Below, piece by piece: positions 1-11,172 of a stretch of 64,000 nucleotides of DNA. The translations under genes were made by a program, and so were the position numbers. Every line of letters starts with the position of its first letter. The stretch's first letter is position 1. Location of the stretch: NCBI GenBank assembly GCA_910589415.1, contig OU342632.1, forward strand, positions 37,151,637 to 37,215,636. The letters run 5' to 3'. The notes under the pieces were generated by a model. The model saw only the letters and a list, made by a program, of their open reading frames with translations, was not told the origin of the DNA and ran no database searches. This DNA comes from Malachius bipustulatus (Eukaryota; Arthropoda; Insecta; Coleoptera; Melyridae).

Positions 1-1954
1 GCAAGGAATAGGACATTTTTAACACATGATATACTAAAGATGTGGTCAATAAAATAAGCTTTATGTGGTTTTCAAAGTTAAATCTGGTATTTACTAGACA
101 TTATTTTCTTAGACCTCTAACTTCGTAACGAATAAAGATAGACCTGCCACTTTTGGATTTTTTAGGCTTAGGAATAAGCCTACTATATGCTCACAAGATT
201 TGAACATAACGATACGGGACACCCTGTATATGAAATCATCCGTGTTATTTTATTACTCCAGCATGGGCTAACTAAGAGCGGCAATGTGATGTGCTTTCAG
301 TGCTTTCCCTTTCTTTCAGTCACCTCACCACCACAAGCCCACAACACAAATATGTAGAGTATACAATAATACGAAACCAATCATAAAATTTAAACCTGTT
401 CCCGATTAAGGACAAGGGTGCATAGCAAACAAAAAACAAAGTAATAAAAATAGCTATTATAGACTGAAAGATGATGGTAAAGTGTCTAACATTTGGGCGG
501 TGGGCGGCGCAGACAAACATGTGGTTCATTCACAAAGTCCGAACACCCAGGAATTCATAATAATACCTATATCTGATGTAATTATTTTTTGTAAAAAAAT
601 TAAACTCTTGAAAAAATTGCATAAATACTATTGCAAATTATTATTGCATAAAAGTAAAAATATTGCATTTATTATAAAAAAAAACTAATTGATACAATAA
701 AAAGTTATCTCAATTACATTATATTGACAATCATTTTCGCAATTTATTGAAAATTAATTATTATTAATATGAAACTATTCGGTCCTTGGAAAGTAGAAGA
801 GAATTTTTCTATAGAATTGTTCGGGGGCTGGGGCTACTCAGAACTGTAATCAAACTCATTTTCGGCACTTGTTTTATCATAACTTTTTTTGATTATACTT
901 ATTATTCTGAATCATTTTCGAAATTGTCAATGATTGAAGTATGCATTGATGTCTCGCTAAAGTGGAACAGATTTTCTGTAGCACTTTTCGGACACTACCC
1001 GGAGCCCGGAGCCTGGAGCTCTAAAGAATTAATTTCTACTTAGCAAAAACCTCTTGCGCTTAAAAAACTTTCACCTAAGGTACACTTTATTAATTAGATT
1101 TAGTTAATTTTTTTAATTTTTTTTATTTTAATTTTAATTCTTATTAAATACAATTAATTTAAGACTATACATAAGTAATGTGGCAAACATATTTGAAGTA
1201 GTTTTCAAGAAATAAATAAATAAATTCACAAATAATCTGTCCTGGCATGACCAGATTTCTTATGATGGGACCACAAAGGGCAGTAAATTTCTTAAAAATA
1301 TCTATCAACATCTGTTGATTTTATTGCTACTTTGTTATATTTTTCTTAAAGTTTCACAACTGCCGATGAACCGAATTTGCTACTTTGCCAGTCTGTGTTT
1401 ACAGTTTACAAACGGCTTTTTTTATACATTTTAAATTATTTTCTATATTATTTTTATTATACATTTTAAAGTTTATTTTTTGTTATTTACATAGTAACTA
1501 TATAGTGAAGTTGCTACTTCGTGCGCTTTTGTGTTGCGTTTTTTTTTTTTGAAAAGACACTTAACTATTTGTGAAGAATCGTGAATAGTTAATTAATTAT
1601 TGAGGTGTGTATTTACTATAAATATTTATTCATGTGTCAAATTATTATATTCATATTACGACTTGATATTAATCTTACTTTTGTGCTTATAAATAAAATT
1701 ATTTTAGCAATATTATAGTGTCTAGCTATTCTATACCTTTTATAGGAGGATTCCCCCCCCCCCTCCCGAAACCCCCTTTACTCTTGGGGGATACTCCATA
1801 CCCCCCAAACCCATCGGAGGTCCACCTTATTGATTATATACAATATGCTAATAAAATTTAATTTTTGAAATCACGAACCACCAATGAAGAAAACTTTAAG
1901 TGGGGGCCCGTCAAAAATATTTGGCGGGGGGGCCCCAAATCTGAAGCTACGCCA
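1..1954. other. AT-rich non-coding stretch
   Basis: I see no supportable gene here. The stretch is very AT-rich with many short A and T runs. A C-rich patch with a C homopolymer lies near 1750-1765, followed by more C- and G-runs to about 1820. The short open frames in it (for example 786-1043 plus) have no recognisable domain and no splice context. It may lie inside an intron of the anillin-like gene, whose later exons must lie below position 4338. Confidence 0.6.
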
Positions 1955-2142
1955 CTGTTTGTGCTTTTTGACAGAAAAGCATATTTTCTGATCGAATTAC
2001 GAGAAAAACAGCATCGTATTCGGAAAGTACAGAAAAGTACAGAAAGAAAGAAAAACAAATGCTAAAATGCAGAAAAGAGCTAATTGACTGGCACACTTTA
2101 CAAAAACAGATCAAAGTAAGAACTTGTACCTACCTAAACTTC
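1955..2142. repeat. Decayed copy of the 2.2-kb foldback arm
   Basis: Phrases from the foldback element at 2225-2583 recur here in the same order in diverged form: TGTGCTTTTTGACAGA, then TCTGATCGAATTACGAGAAA, an AAATGC motif, and ACAAAAACAGATC. It is therefore an older or rearranged copy of the same repeat family lying next to the better-preserved one. Confidence 0.5.
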
Positions 2143-2224
2143 AATTTTCAATTTTGCCGCAAAAATTGTTTATAATGTTCCTTATACGAGGTAGCCTATT
2201 GCCAGAATTTAAAATCTAGTAATC

Positions 2225-2583
2225 AGTACCGTACTTAAAGAAAAATTGTGCTTTATTTTTGACAGATAAGCTAATTTTCCGATCGACTTTTAGAAAAAAT
2301 ATAGCAACGGATTCAGAGAGTTCAGTAAAAATGCTATGAAATGTGCTTCTTGAATTGCACGGCCCACTTCCACCAGAGTCACAAAAACAGATTGTGAAAT
2401 GCAGTACAAGCTCTTATTTTGATCTATTTTTGTGAAGATGCTGTTCGATTTAACAAGCTCATTTCATAGCATTTCTCCGGTACTTTCTAAATATAATGCC
2501 GGTTTTTCCGAAAGTCGATCGGAAAATTAACGTTTCTGCCAAAAAAAAATGCATATTCCTGTTTTTTTTCAAGTACGGCCCTG
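2225..2583. mobile_element. Foldback element, about 360 bp
   Basis: The left half (CCGTACTTAAAGAAAAA, TAATTTTCCGATCGACTTT, AATGCTATGAAATG) is matched by the reverse complement of the right half (AAGTACGGCC, AAAGTCGATCGGAAAATTA, CATTTCATAGCATTT). The whole element could fold into one imperfect hairpin. No coding capacity is visible. It is a non-autonomous repeat of unknown superfamily. Confidence 0.65.
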
Positions 2584-3252
2584 GATTTTCAATTAGACAA
2601 TGGTAATCTTGAAGTTCCTCGGTAGAAGAGTGTTTCTGCTCAATTTTTGTAGGATTTCATCAAACCGTTACAAAAAATCGCCTTTTAAAATTAATATCGC
2701 CGTTAAAGAATAAAGTCTAAAAAAAGTATCTTCGCTATTGGCAAAAAAAAAAATTGTCATAGATTTAGACTTGCCTCGAGCCTACCTGGTACATATTTCA
2801 CTACGGTACGTCGTAGTAGTCACGAAGCAGACTGTATATAAGATAATTTCAAAATAATATGAATAATATGTGATTGTTAATTTATTCTGATATTCTTCAT
2901 TTCACCTACAAAATTTTTAATCTGACATCTATGTAAAATTTTAAAAAGGTCTGAAAAGGGACGAAAATGATGTTTCCAACAATTTTCGACAATTTAAAAA
3001 AATTTCTCAATTGTCTCTAAAATGCCTAAAAAACCTTAAAATATAACTGAAGCAACAGAATAAGACTTTTTTTAATTAACAATAAGAAGTTTCTCTCTAC
3101 AGGTGTCCCGGAATAACTGGTCATAATTTCCAGATATCCCCTATCATATCTGGAAACCACAAAACATTTTTTTTTCACAAACATGTGTCCTAAAATGTAA
3201 AATGACTGGTTTCTAAGATACATGATGTTAAATTTAAAAAAAATAAATTGAT

Positions 3253-3595
3253 AAAAAGATGTACGCCACTGGCTTGTTTACCAATTTTACATTTTTTAAT
3301 TATACAGCTAAAAATACAACTTTTTTGTATTTTTTTATATTTTGGCGTATTTTACTTAGTTTTCGAGAAAAAGCAAATAAAACCCGCTTTAATGTCAAAA
3401 AACTGATTTTAATTTTAATGATTTTATTTTATTAATTTTTTAAATACACATTGAGACTTTTATTTATTTTTTTCTCGAAAACGAAGTAGGATACAAAAAA
3501 TATCAGGAAACAAAAAAGTTGTATTTTTAGCTGCTTAACCATAACAAAAACATGAAATCTGTAAATAAGACTGTGACGTACATTTTTTTGTCAAG
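3253..3595. mobile_element. Foldback element, about 340 bp
   Basis: The left arm (GATGTACGCCACTGG, CAGCTAAAAATACAAC, TTTTCGAGAAAAA) is mirrored by the right arm (TTTTTCTCGAAAAC, GTTGTATTTTTAGCTG, GTGACGTACATTTTTT). Each arm is about 125 bp around an AT-only centre. There is no open reading frame. Text just upstream near 3102 (AGGTGTCCCGGAATAA) resembles the ends of other insect repeats, so this may be part of a larger composite. Confidence 0.65.
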
Positions 3596-4337
3596 ATTAT
3601 TCGTGTAACTACTGCATCCGGGGACGCCACTGGAACTCATAATTAGTGCTCATCATGTTAGTGCTAATGTAGCTTCTTATCACAACGAACAACACTGACA
3701 AATTTCACCAAAATCGACAAAAGGATTTTTGAGATATTACTAAAAACCGATTTTTTTTTAACTTTAACACCTTGTCTATTTTGAACACCAATTCTATTTT
3801 CCACGATTTCTCAATGCTTATTTAAAGGAAACAGATTTACACAGTGTGTACAGGGTATAAATGCAAATAAATTAGGGGGTGATACCTTGTTTTAAACCTT
3901 TTTCGTTTTAAGGGGTAGGACCTAGAATATAAAAAGCCACCCTAAAAATTATTTTCCACGTAACTTTTTTCTATGTTTCAAATTCAAAATGTATATTGGA
4001 TTCGTAATTTATTCTAAAGAAAAATATGTCTTCTAATGCTTATTTAAAGTTATAATTTCCGCAAAAATAATGATCTTTCAGAGAAATAAAAAATCAATTT
4101 TTGTTAGGTAAACTATACTCTTTTGGCACAGCCTTCAAGGGTAGTAATCCCAACGGGATAGATGCAAATTAATCATTTTCATTTGAAAAATATGCTCCAT
4201 TTTCAACAAGGAATCACCCTCCAAATTAAAAAAAAAACACTTTCGACATGGAAATTTTTGTTCAAGTTATTGTCTAGGACTAAGTAAAATAGGGGTTGGT
4301 CATAATTTAATCATTTTAGATTATTTTTTATACTTAC
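3596..4337. other. Repeat-rich presumed intron of the anillin-like gene
   Basis: This stretch lies directly downstream of the splice donor of the anillin-like exon on the minus strand, so it should be intronic. It holds decayed repeat text, with related phrases near 3866 (GCAAATAAATTAGGGGGTG) and near 4160 (ATGCAAATTAATCATTTTC), but no second coding exon that I can recognise. Confidence 0.5.
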
Positions 4338-5220
4338 TGGTCAATAGTAAAATTCTTTCGGCTTCAACAATTTGTTTTTCATTTGTCAGATTCATAGATT
4401 TGCAAAATTGAATGGCTCGTATTGTCTGCAAGATTAAATTTTTCTGGATAGCCAGTTCTAGTTTTAGCTCCTCGCGCTTGTCATCGATTTCCTTTATCGT
4501 GTACACTTTCGATCTATTTGAAGCAAATCGGGATGTATTTCTACTGAAATTATTATTCGAGTCATTTGGATTATCTTCTAAATTTTCATCCGAACTGTTA
4601 ATAGTTTTTTCACAAGATGTGTTTATATCGCTCACAACTTCGTCATACCACGATGGCGGTTTCTTTGTGGAACTTCTCTTGAGAGATTTTCGCATTTCAA
4701 AAGCAAAACTCTCCAACTCCTTTGCTTTCGATTCTGATAGCGAATTAACATTGACCTTTTTGGATAAATTAGGATCAATATTTGATGAATCCATGTCATC
4801 ATTTTCTATATCTTCGTCAATGCCAATAAAATTAAATGATTTCTGCTGATGTCTTATGAAACTTTTCCTGTATTTATCAGCCAGGTTATCATAATATTTA
4901 TCCATTACAAGTTCGTGTATAATTCTAGAATCTTCTTCTTCCTTACCTTCGGTTGGAGTTGGACTCTCTGGTTCCGCTTTGTATAAAAGAGCCGATTTTC
5001 CCATAACCGGGAATGACGTCCTTCGAAGCTCTTGTTGGTCATTTTTAATCGGAGTTGAAAAGTTAAAAATCTTATGGAGTGTTTGACGTCTTTCTGGTTC
5101 GTTAAAAATATCATTTATGTCCGGGCAGCACTTGTAATTATTCTTCTCGAATATTGTTTCACCATCCTGATGGAGTTTAAACTTCCCTTGTGGTGAAAAG
5201 CACTCAATTGAAGTTTCCAT
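4338..5220 (-). CDS. Anillin-like protein, first coding exon
   Basis: This exon encodes residues 1-294 plus the first base of codon 295. Residues 241-294 form a predicted coiled coil (KEIDDKREELKLELAIQ, then IVEAERILLLT) that matches the segment leading into the C-terminal anillin homology region of animal anillins, where the family pattern is AERxLLxAT followed by KR. Anillins are cortical scaffolds linking RhoA, actin, myosin and septins in the cytokinetic ring. Residues 1-240 are low-complexity, acidic and Ser/Asn-rich, with a basic RKSLKRSSTKKP patch near 177. The frame runs on to a stop at 4321, but CCA|GTAAGTAT at 4338/4337 is a strong donor exactly where the homology stops, so the last KYKK residues are probably intronic. 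The start is supported by an in-frame TAA upstream in the spliced 5' UTR. With about 240 residues before the coil, the N-terminus is much shorter than in canonical anillins. The C-terminal homology and PH domains must lie on exons not seen here. Confidence 0.78.
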
Positions 5221-5228
5221 TTTGCAAT

Positions 5229-5287
5229 CTAAAAATAAACTTAATTAGGTTTCCTTTATGAAACCATACTAGAAATATATAACTTAC
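5229..5287 (-). other. 5' UTR intron of the anillin-like gene
   Basis: On the minus strand AAGATTG|GTAAGTT (5288/5287) is a consensus donor, and TTTATTTTTAG|ATTGCAAAATG (5229/5228) is an acceptor 8 bases before the start codon. The 59-bp intron is typical for insects. After joining, the upstream exon puts TAA in frame 18 bases before the ATG, so coding cannot extend further 5'. The start of the 5' UTR exon was not located. Other donor-like sites lie near 5550 on this strand. Confidence 0.65.
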
Positions 5288-5288
5288 C

Positions 5289-6192
5289 AATCTTTTATTA
5301 ATTAATAATAGCACTCAAAAAGGAAATTTAAGGAAGCAATTCATCATATTAATAATTAAGCTTATTTCAGTAACATCCATTCGCAGTTTCACAATTTATT
5401 ATGTTAAGTATGTATTCAATTAGCTTGCACTGTTATCGTGTAAAGATAACACGAGAATTTAGACAAAAAATATTTCAGATATAGGTAAAATAATTCGTCT
5501 TATTCTTTATAATTATGAAAGGTGAGTGATTTTAAAGTTGCCTACTTACTTGCTCAATTAAATAAAATAAATAAAACAATATAATGTTACAACAAACTAA
5601 TAACCTCTTGCTATCACTTCTATTCACAGAATGTTATTATACCATCGTGCACTTTTGGCCCTTTTGCAGATATTATAGTCATTATGAATTATTTGTGTAA
5701 GAAAAACAAATATCATCAAAAGTATTAATGGTCTTGTTTATTTGTTTTTGGCTCTAAGTGCAATTAAATCAATATTGTGGAACCATAGAGCCATTTTCTC
5801 ACAATGTTTTCTAGCAAGTTGAGTTCACCAAAATGATAAGACAGTGTGCTGTGATACTAGAAATCACGCATGATTCATATATTATTATTTATTTCTAATT
5901 AGTACTAGTACCTATAAATATACGAGTATCACCATCAGAGAAAAATTGGGTATTTGTGTTTCGAAATAAATGCCACTGGCACATTTTCCTCGTAAATTGA
6001 TAAGTCTTTATTAAATTATTTGCTTCTGAGGCCCTAGTCCCAGTATAAATTGGGCGGTACCGAGTTGGGCCAAGAATTTTGTTTGTCGATAATGGCACAA
6101 CTTAGTTGGCGAAACCGATATATGAGATCACAGGAATTGAACATATAGCTTGTTTGCCAGAAATACCTGCGAGGGCCTTCCCATTTATACAG
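5289..6192. other. Upstream region of the anillin-like gene
   Basis: This should contain the rest of the 5' UTR exon or exons and the promoter of the minus-strand gene. I cannot identify a core promoter with confidence. From 5900 to 6190 the sequence becomes more GC-rich, but no coding frame is supportable. Confidence 0.4.
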
Positions 6193-6978
6193 CAGTGTTG
6201 CCAGATTTATTTTGAGTAACTGCTTTACTTGTTCTCGAAACTATAAAGAATATGGATATTCAAATAAGTTTTATGTCATTTATTAGGTATATTCAAGGGA
6301 TTTTTGAATAGAATTGACGAATTATGACTTGTTAGTAACAAAATAATGACCTTTCGTGTTTTCCTTACTTCCATGTTAAAATGATTATTGTAAATATCGA
6401 CTCCCCTAATTATTTGAACGAGAAATAATAAAAAGAATCATTTTTCAAGAATTAGGGTAAGAGCCGCTTTTCTGCTGCATTAATTATTAGGCATGCAATC
6501 GACTCACCCGTTTTCGTGGAAATTAATGAATATTTTTGACTAAAATAATAATTAATTGTTTATCAAGGCCGTTCTAATACAACTTGCTGTTATTTCTCAG
6601 TGAATTACCAGAAAAATTATACCATTCTTCCCGTGAAATATTAGGTATTTCATTGCAATGGTATTTTCTCAAATCACTTTAAAATGTAAACAAAAAATAA
6701 GAAATTTGAAACAAACTGAATGACTTCAACTACATAGTTACTAACATCTTGAAAATTTACTCCGAAGGTAACAGTTTTTCCCAATTTTCTCAAATACAAC
6801 TTAGCTAATTGAAAATTTAATATCAGTATCCATATAGTGTTGATTACTTTTTATGGTTTATTTCTGTATAGCAGCGACGTTTACTTTTCATTTACAAAAA
6901 GCATTAATTATATTTATTTATATTTTATTTTTATTTAATGTAAAATTTGGGAATTGCTGTTAAATCTGGCAACGTAGT
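6193..6978. mobile_element. MITE-like element with GTTGCCAGATTT ends
   Basis: GTTGCCAGATTTA near 6198 recurs in inverted form near 6960-6972 (TAAATCTGGCAAC), with looser matches on either side (AGTAACTGC against AATTGCTGT). The roughly 790 bp between are AT-rich and non-coding. This is consistent with an old TIR element, but I cannot define a target-site duplication. Confidence 0.45.
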
Positions 6979-7330
6979 CACACAACAGCATGAAAATGAC
7001 CCGGAAAATAATCAACCAAGTCTCTATTGACTTCAACGGTTCCTAGAAATTCCTTGGCCCAACTGAGCCGTCGGATAGAAGGACCCCTCTGTTTACTTAC
7101 GGAGAAATTTTAGTTTTATGTTACTTTTTAATTGGAGGAGTCCGAGAGTCATATTTCAATGAATTTATTGAATTTTGGTTTTGTTGACTCGGAATATTAA
7201 CTTTTGTTGTAGAGAAAAACAAAAACCGTTTTCTGTGAAATAAAGGGCGAGGCAGTTTGGTACTGCAGCAGTTTTCTATAATGTCTTTTACAATACTTAC
7301 AAAAAAGTAATAATTGTGTTTAAAAAGCTA

Positions 7331-8214
7331 TACAGGGTGTCCCAGCTTATTCGAAGCGGTATCTGTAAGCCAAACGATGGACTTTTTCAAAAAACTTTTT
7401 GAAAATTCAAGTACAGAATCACAGTGGCCATAATTTAAAATTATTTTGGAGTATACAGAGTGTCCCATATGAGAGTGTCATATCAAAGTTATGTTTTTTT
7501 AAATGGAATGCGCCTATGTTATTGCATTTTTAGATTGTTTGAGAAGATAAAATAAGATTGGCTTTTACAGTTGGTGTTTAAATTCAGAAGTTTTTGAGTT
7601 ATAAACAAGTGAAAATCGTCATTTTTCAAGTTCAAGGCCCTGTACAACGAAAACGGTTCAAGATAGAGAAAAACGGCTTACATGTCCCTATTTTAACTTT
7701 TTATGTACTATCCTATGGTGTAGAAACATTTGTGCTTTCTTTGATTTTTTTATTTGGCGACGCGTGGGGAAATCTCAGAATTTTTCAAATTTTTTGTCAC
7801 CCTGTATGAACATTTCATCTACATCATGGGATAGTACATGAAAAGTTAAAATAGGGACATGTAAGCCGTTTTTCTCTATCTTCAGCCGTTCTCGTTGTAC
7901 AGGGCCTTGAGCTTGAAAAATGACGATTTTCACTTGTTTATAACTCAAAAACTTCTGAATTTAAACACCAACTGTAAAAGCCAATCTTATTTTGTCTTCT
8001 CAGACAATCTAAAAATGCAATAACATAGGCGCATTCCATTTAAAAAAAACATAACTTTGATATGCCACTGTCATATGGGACACTCTGTATACTCCAAAAT
8101 AATTTTAAATTATGGCCATTGTGATCCTGTACTTGAATTTGCAAAATTTTTTTGAAAAAAAAATCAATCGTTTGGCCTACAGAGACCGCTTCGAATAACC
8201 TGGGACACCCTGTA
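7331..8214. mobile_element. Foldback MITE with TACAGGGTG ends, TA target site
   Basis: Two arms of about 396 bp (7331-7726 and 7817-8214) are near-identical inverted copies. The left begins TACAGGGTGTCCCAGCTTAT and the right ends ATAACCTGGGACACCCTGTA. A TA dinucleotide flanks each end (7329-7330 and 8215-8216), as for Tc1/mariner-type integration. The central spacer of about 90 bp contains an internal CACCCTGTATG motif, as if a solo end of the same family sat inside. No transposase is encoded. The low arm divergence points to recent formation or gene conversion between arms. Confidence 0.85.
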
Positions 8215-9883
8215 TAGCACGGTGGAAATCCTCGTATTATTGTATGCGATCATTACCCATATATCTTAAAAAAATAAATCAGCTGATTTTCTAGGAGGTA
8301 AAACATGCTTTAACTTTTCAAAAAATAAAAATGGTATTTAATCACAAATACTTTTTTGTTTGTAAAAACCTTTAAATTGAGGTACCACACACGATAAGGG
8401 CTGCAGTGTGAAATTTCGGAATTGAGGTAGCAACCCCTCTTAGGGAATAGTTTAGAAATTTGACCTGTGAAAAAAATCTTCCAGGAACTGGAACTGAGGT
8501 GGATCATATAGAAAAGATCTATGATTATTGAGTAGTGTCTAATTCAACCTTTCTTTCTGTAGTAAAAAATCCTGATTAAAATGTGGTATGCAAATCTCAA
8601 AGATTGAAGAAAAATCCTGCCGATGGAGAAATTAAGTAGCATAAGAAATTTTGATCGGTCGTATAAATTAACAGTTTGCAATTAGTCCTGCTTCATAGAT
8701 ACCCTGGACACTTGACAGTGCTTTTTAGCTCCTCTTTTTTTTAGTGTTTTAATTCGGTCGTTCTTGACTTCTTGTCAACTTTGACAATCCATTTTACCTA
8801 CATTCGGAAGCAAGTTTTAAAGAATTACATTCCTGCATGCAAGAAAAGTAACCCTGTTGCATCCAAAACGGCGACATGCTAACTTTGTTTAGTTGGTCAT
8901 GTTGTTTAAAAAAAAATTCATGGGTATAGGTGTTCTTTGTCATGCCGACATTTTGGTTCCAACAGGGATAGAAAGTGGACTTCAATTATTTGAAAGTTGT
9001 AATTGAAGATAAGTGGAGTTTTCAAGACCAGCTTTCCTTTGGAGGAAAAATTAAAACTGCAGGAGCTAGAGCCAAGTAACGAAAATCCGAAAGTTGATCA
9101 TATTTCAGTTACGAGTGTTCAATTTTAAAAACTTGAAAAAAAATTCGTGTTGACGATATCTACCTATACATCCCCTTTGCCCTTGTATAAATCTAGCTGA
9201 TACAACCTGTATAAAAAATAACTGTATTTATTTCTTCTTCTATAACTTCTGTAGCTACAATCATAACTCATTACTTTTTACAAAACTTAAAATTATTATT
9301 ATTAGAGAAGAATTTGTATATTTTTATTGCAAAAAGAGGGAACATCAGTCTTAAACACAGTCGCTCCACTCTGGGAATTTTGGCTTCGAGATCTAGGTCA
9401 TTTAGCCACACAATGTTTTTTTTAATATATAAATAGTTTTAAGACGAACACAACAACCATGGCGATACTGGAACTCAAACCCAGTCGGTGGCAGCGTCAA
9501 CGGCTCAACAGTCTTCAAGAATTAGTAATCAACTAAGCATTTATTATTTTTTTTATTACAGTTATCCAAATAATCAGATCATCATATCCCCTAAGTATTT
9601 TTCTCTACCTGCTCATCTTGAACATTATGTTCAAAGCATATCAAACGTAACCAAAAAATTTTACTCACTTCCTACTTTAATTTATGCGAACACAGGAAAA
9701 AAATAAAAAATAAATAAAACCTTTTAACTATACTACTTGCTGAGTTTATTTTCGAATTCTTAGACTGACTTTGGAAAAAATTAAATTTTTTTCACCCTTT
9801 TGTGTAAAAGCCTCCTACTTTAGGTTTCTGCTGATTTCGGGTACATCGAGTTCTTTAAACAGGAGGGCGATCCATAAGCTCTA
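8215..9883. other. Non-coding stretch with unclassified decayed repeats
   Basis: I find no supportable gene. A short minus-strand frame at 8794-8985 contains WMQQG and a few residues reminiscent of insect transposases, but it is too weak to call. Near 9470-9500 the minus strand reads GGGTTTGAGTTCC, which resembles a tRNA B box as found in SINEs; no A box was seen. Confidence 0.4.
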
Positions 9884-10833
9884 CGAGGATTGTGCAGAAA
9901 ATAACCGAACTTTATTTTTTTAAATTAAAATTAATTATTTTACGGATTACTGATCCTTGTCCGTTTCAAAGTACTTCCCTGCACCATTCATACACTTTTC
10001 TCAGCGGTGTTTCCATTTCGGGTCGCAGTCCTGGACAGCTTCATTTGAGATGACCTTTAAGGTCTATAATGAGTTTTCTTTGATGTGATCAATACTATGA
10101 AAACAGCCTCCTTTTAGCACTAACTTTAATTTCTAAAATAATAAAAAATTGCAAGGAGCCCGGTCTGGTGGGTAAGGAGGTTGACCGAAGCGGTCATCTG
10201 ATTTTTGGCACAAAATTGTCGAATTCGCAAAACTGCATGAGTGTGATTATCGTGCATTATCAGCATTGGCTCAATGTTCGAGCGCATTATCGTGGTGTGT
10301 TCCGCCACACTTATGGTCTCTTTTTGCGGATTTTTTCACGTAGTGATTGCAAAATACTTTTATACTATACACATGCATGATTCACTCTTTCGTCATGAGC
10401 CGAAAATTCAAAATGCTCAATTCCATGAAAGTCGAAAAAACAGTGAGCATCACTTTGACATCGAATCGAGACTGCCATGCTTCCTTAGAGCTTGAGCAAT
10501 CTTTGCCTGTTCAGTGTGATGATGTTTTATCTTGGAAAAAGATGTTACATTTCTGTGAACGTTTTCCCCATGCAGTTTTACTCAAAATTTTACGTTGCAT
10601 CGTTGCTCCATAAAATCGCGCATTTCAAAAATCGCAACTTATATACCTACTTAAACCCGTTGCACTCAAATAAACAATATCTTTAATAAAACTATACGAG
10701 ATATTAGCAACACCAGAACCTGCATGTGCTTGGAAAGGAGGAATATTGGATAAGCCCAAAGGATGGGCTTATCAATAAATATTTATGTTGGCGCGTAATT
10801 CACAATTTTCGGTTATTATCTGAGCAGTCCTTG
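9884..10833 (-). pseudogene. Broken mariner transposon
   Basis: The ends are imperfect inverted repeats (left CGAGGATTGTGCAGAAAATA; right, in reverse complement, CAAGGACTGCTCAGATAATA) flanked by TA at 9882-9883 and 10834-10835. On the minus strand, several frames give mariner transposase text in the proper order: HHDNA (catalytic Asp region), RIRQFCAKNQ, PPYPPDRAPCNFLLF (the PPYSPDLAPCDFFLF box with the third acidic residue lost as N), then a C-terminus near WKHR and GKYFETD. Frameshifts and stops break it. At 950 bp it is shorter than the usual 1.3 kb, and the N-terminal DNA-binding part is largely missing. Confidence 0.75.
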
Positions 10834-11019
10834 TATATGCCAAACTTTGACAGATGACAGATGGTGACTATGAAATATAATAATGCCAGATTCCTTTTTG
10901 TACAGAAATTTTCATATTATATTTCTGGCATCCTCTATTTTTCAATTATTTATTTGTCACGAGTTGTTATCTTTACTTGATATGTATACTTACCAGCTGC
11001 TTAGTTCATTTTTGTACAT

Positions 11020-11172
11020 AAAGGATTTAACATATTCAAATCTGGTAAGCATGACGGCCAGATCAATGGAACTCCAGTACTAATTCAAAATTAGGATCAA
11101 GTACTTTACTTATTTGCCTCTATATGGAGGAGTTCCATCTTGCTGAAACCATATTGTATGTGGCCAAAAATA
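11020..11172 (-). pseudogene. Transposase fragment (WFQQDGTPP type)
   Basis: The minus strand near 11165-11115 reads HTIWFQQDGTPPYRGK, and after a short break near 11085-11030 VPLIWPSCLPDLNMLN. This is the order found in insect DDE transposases of the IS630/Tc1-mariner superfamily (WFQQDGAPPH, then IEWPPRSPDLTPLD). The two pieces are in different frames and nothing else of the gene is intact. It is an old scrap only. Confidence 0.6.

Noticed and set aside
4412..4849. 145-codon plus-strand open frame
   Set aside because: It is the exact antisense of the anillin-like exon, Ser-rich because the sense strand is rich in Asp, Glu and Lys codons.
8794..8985. Minus-strand frame with WMQQG as a transposase
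   Set aside because: Only a handful of residues are reminiscent of the W(F/M)QQDGA box, the key Asp is missing, and the neighbouring sequence does not continue the family order.
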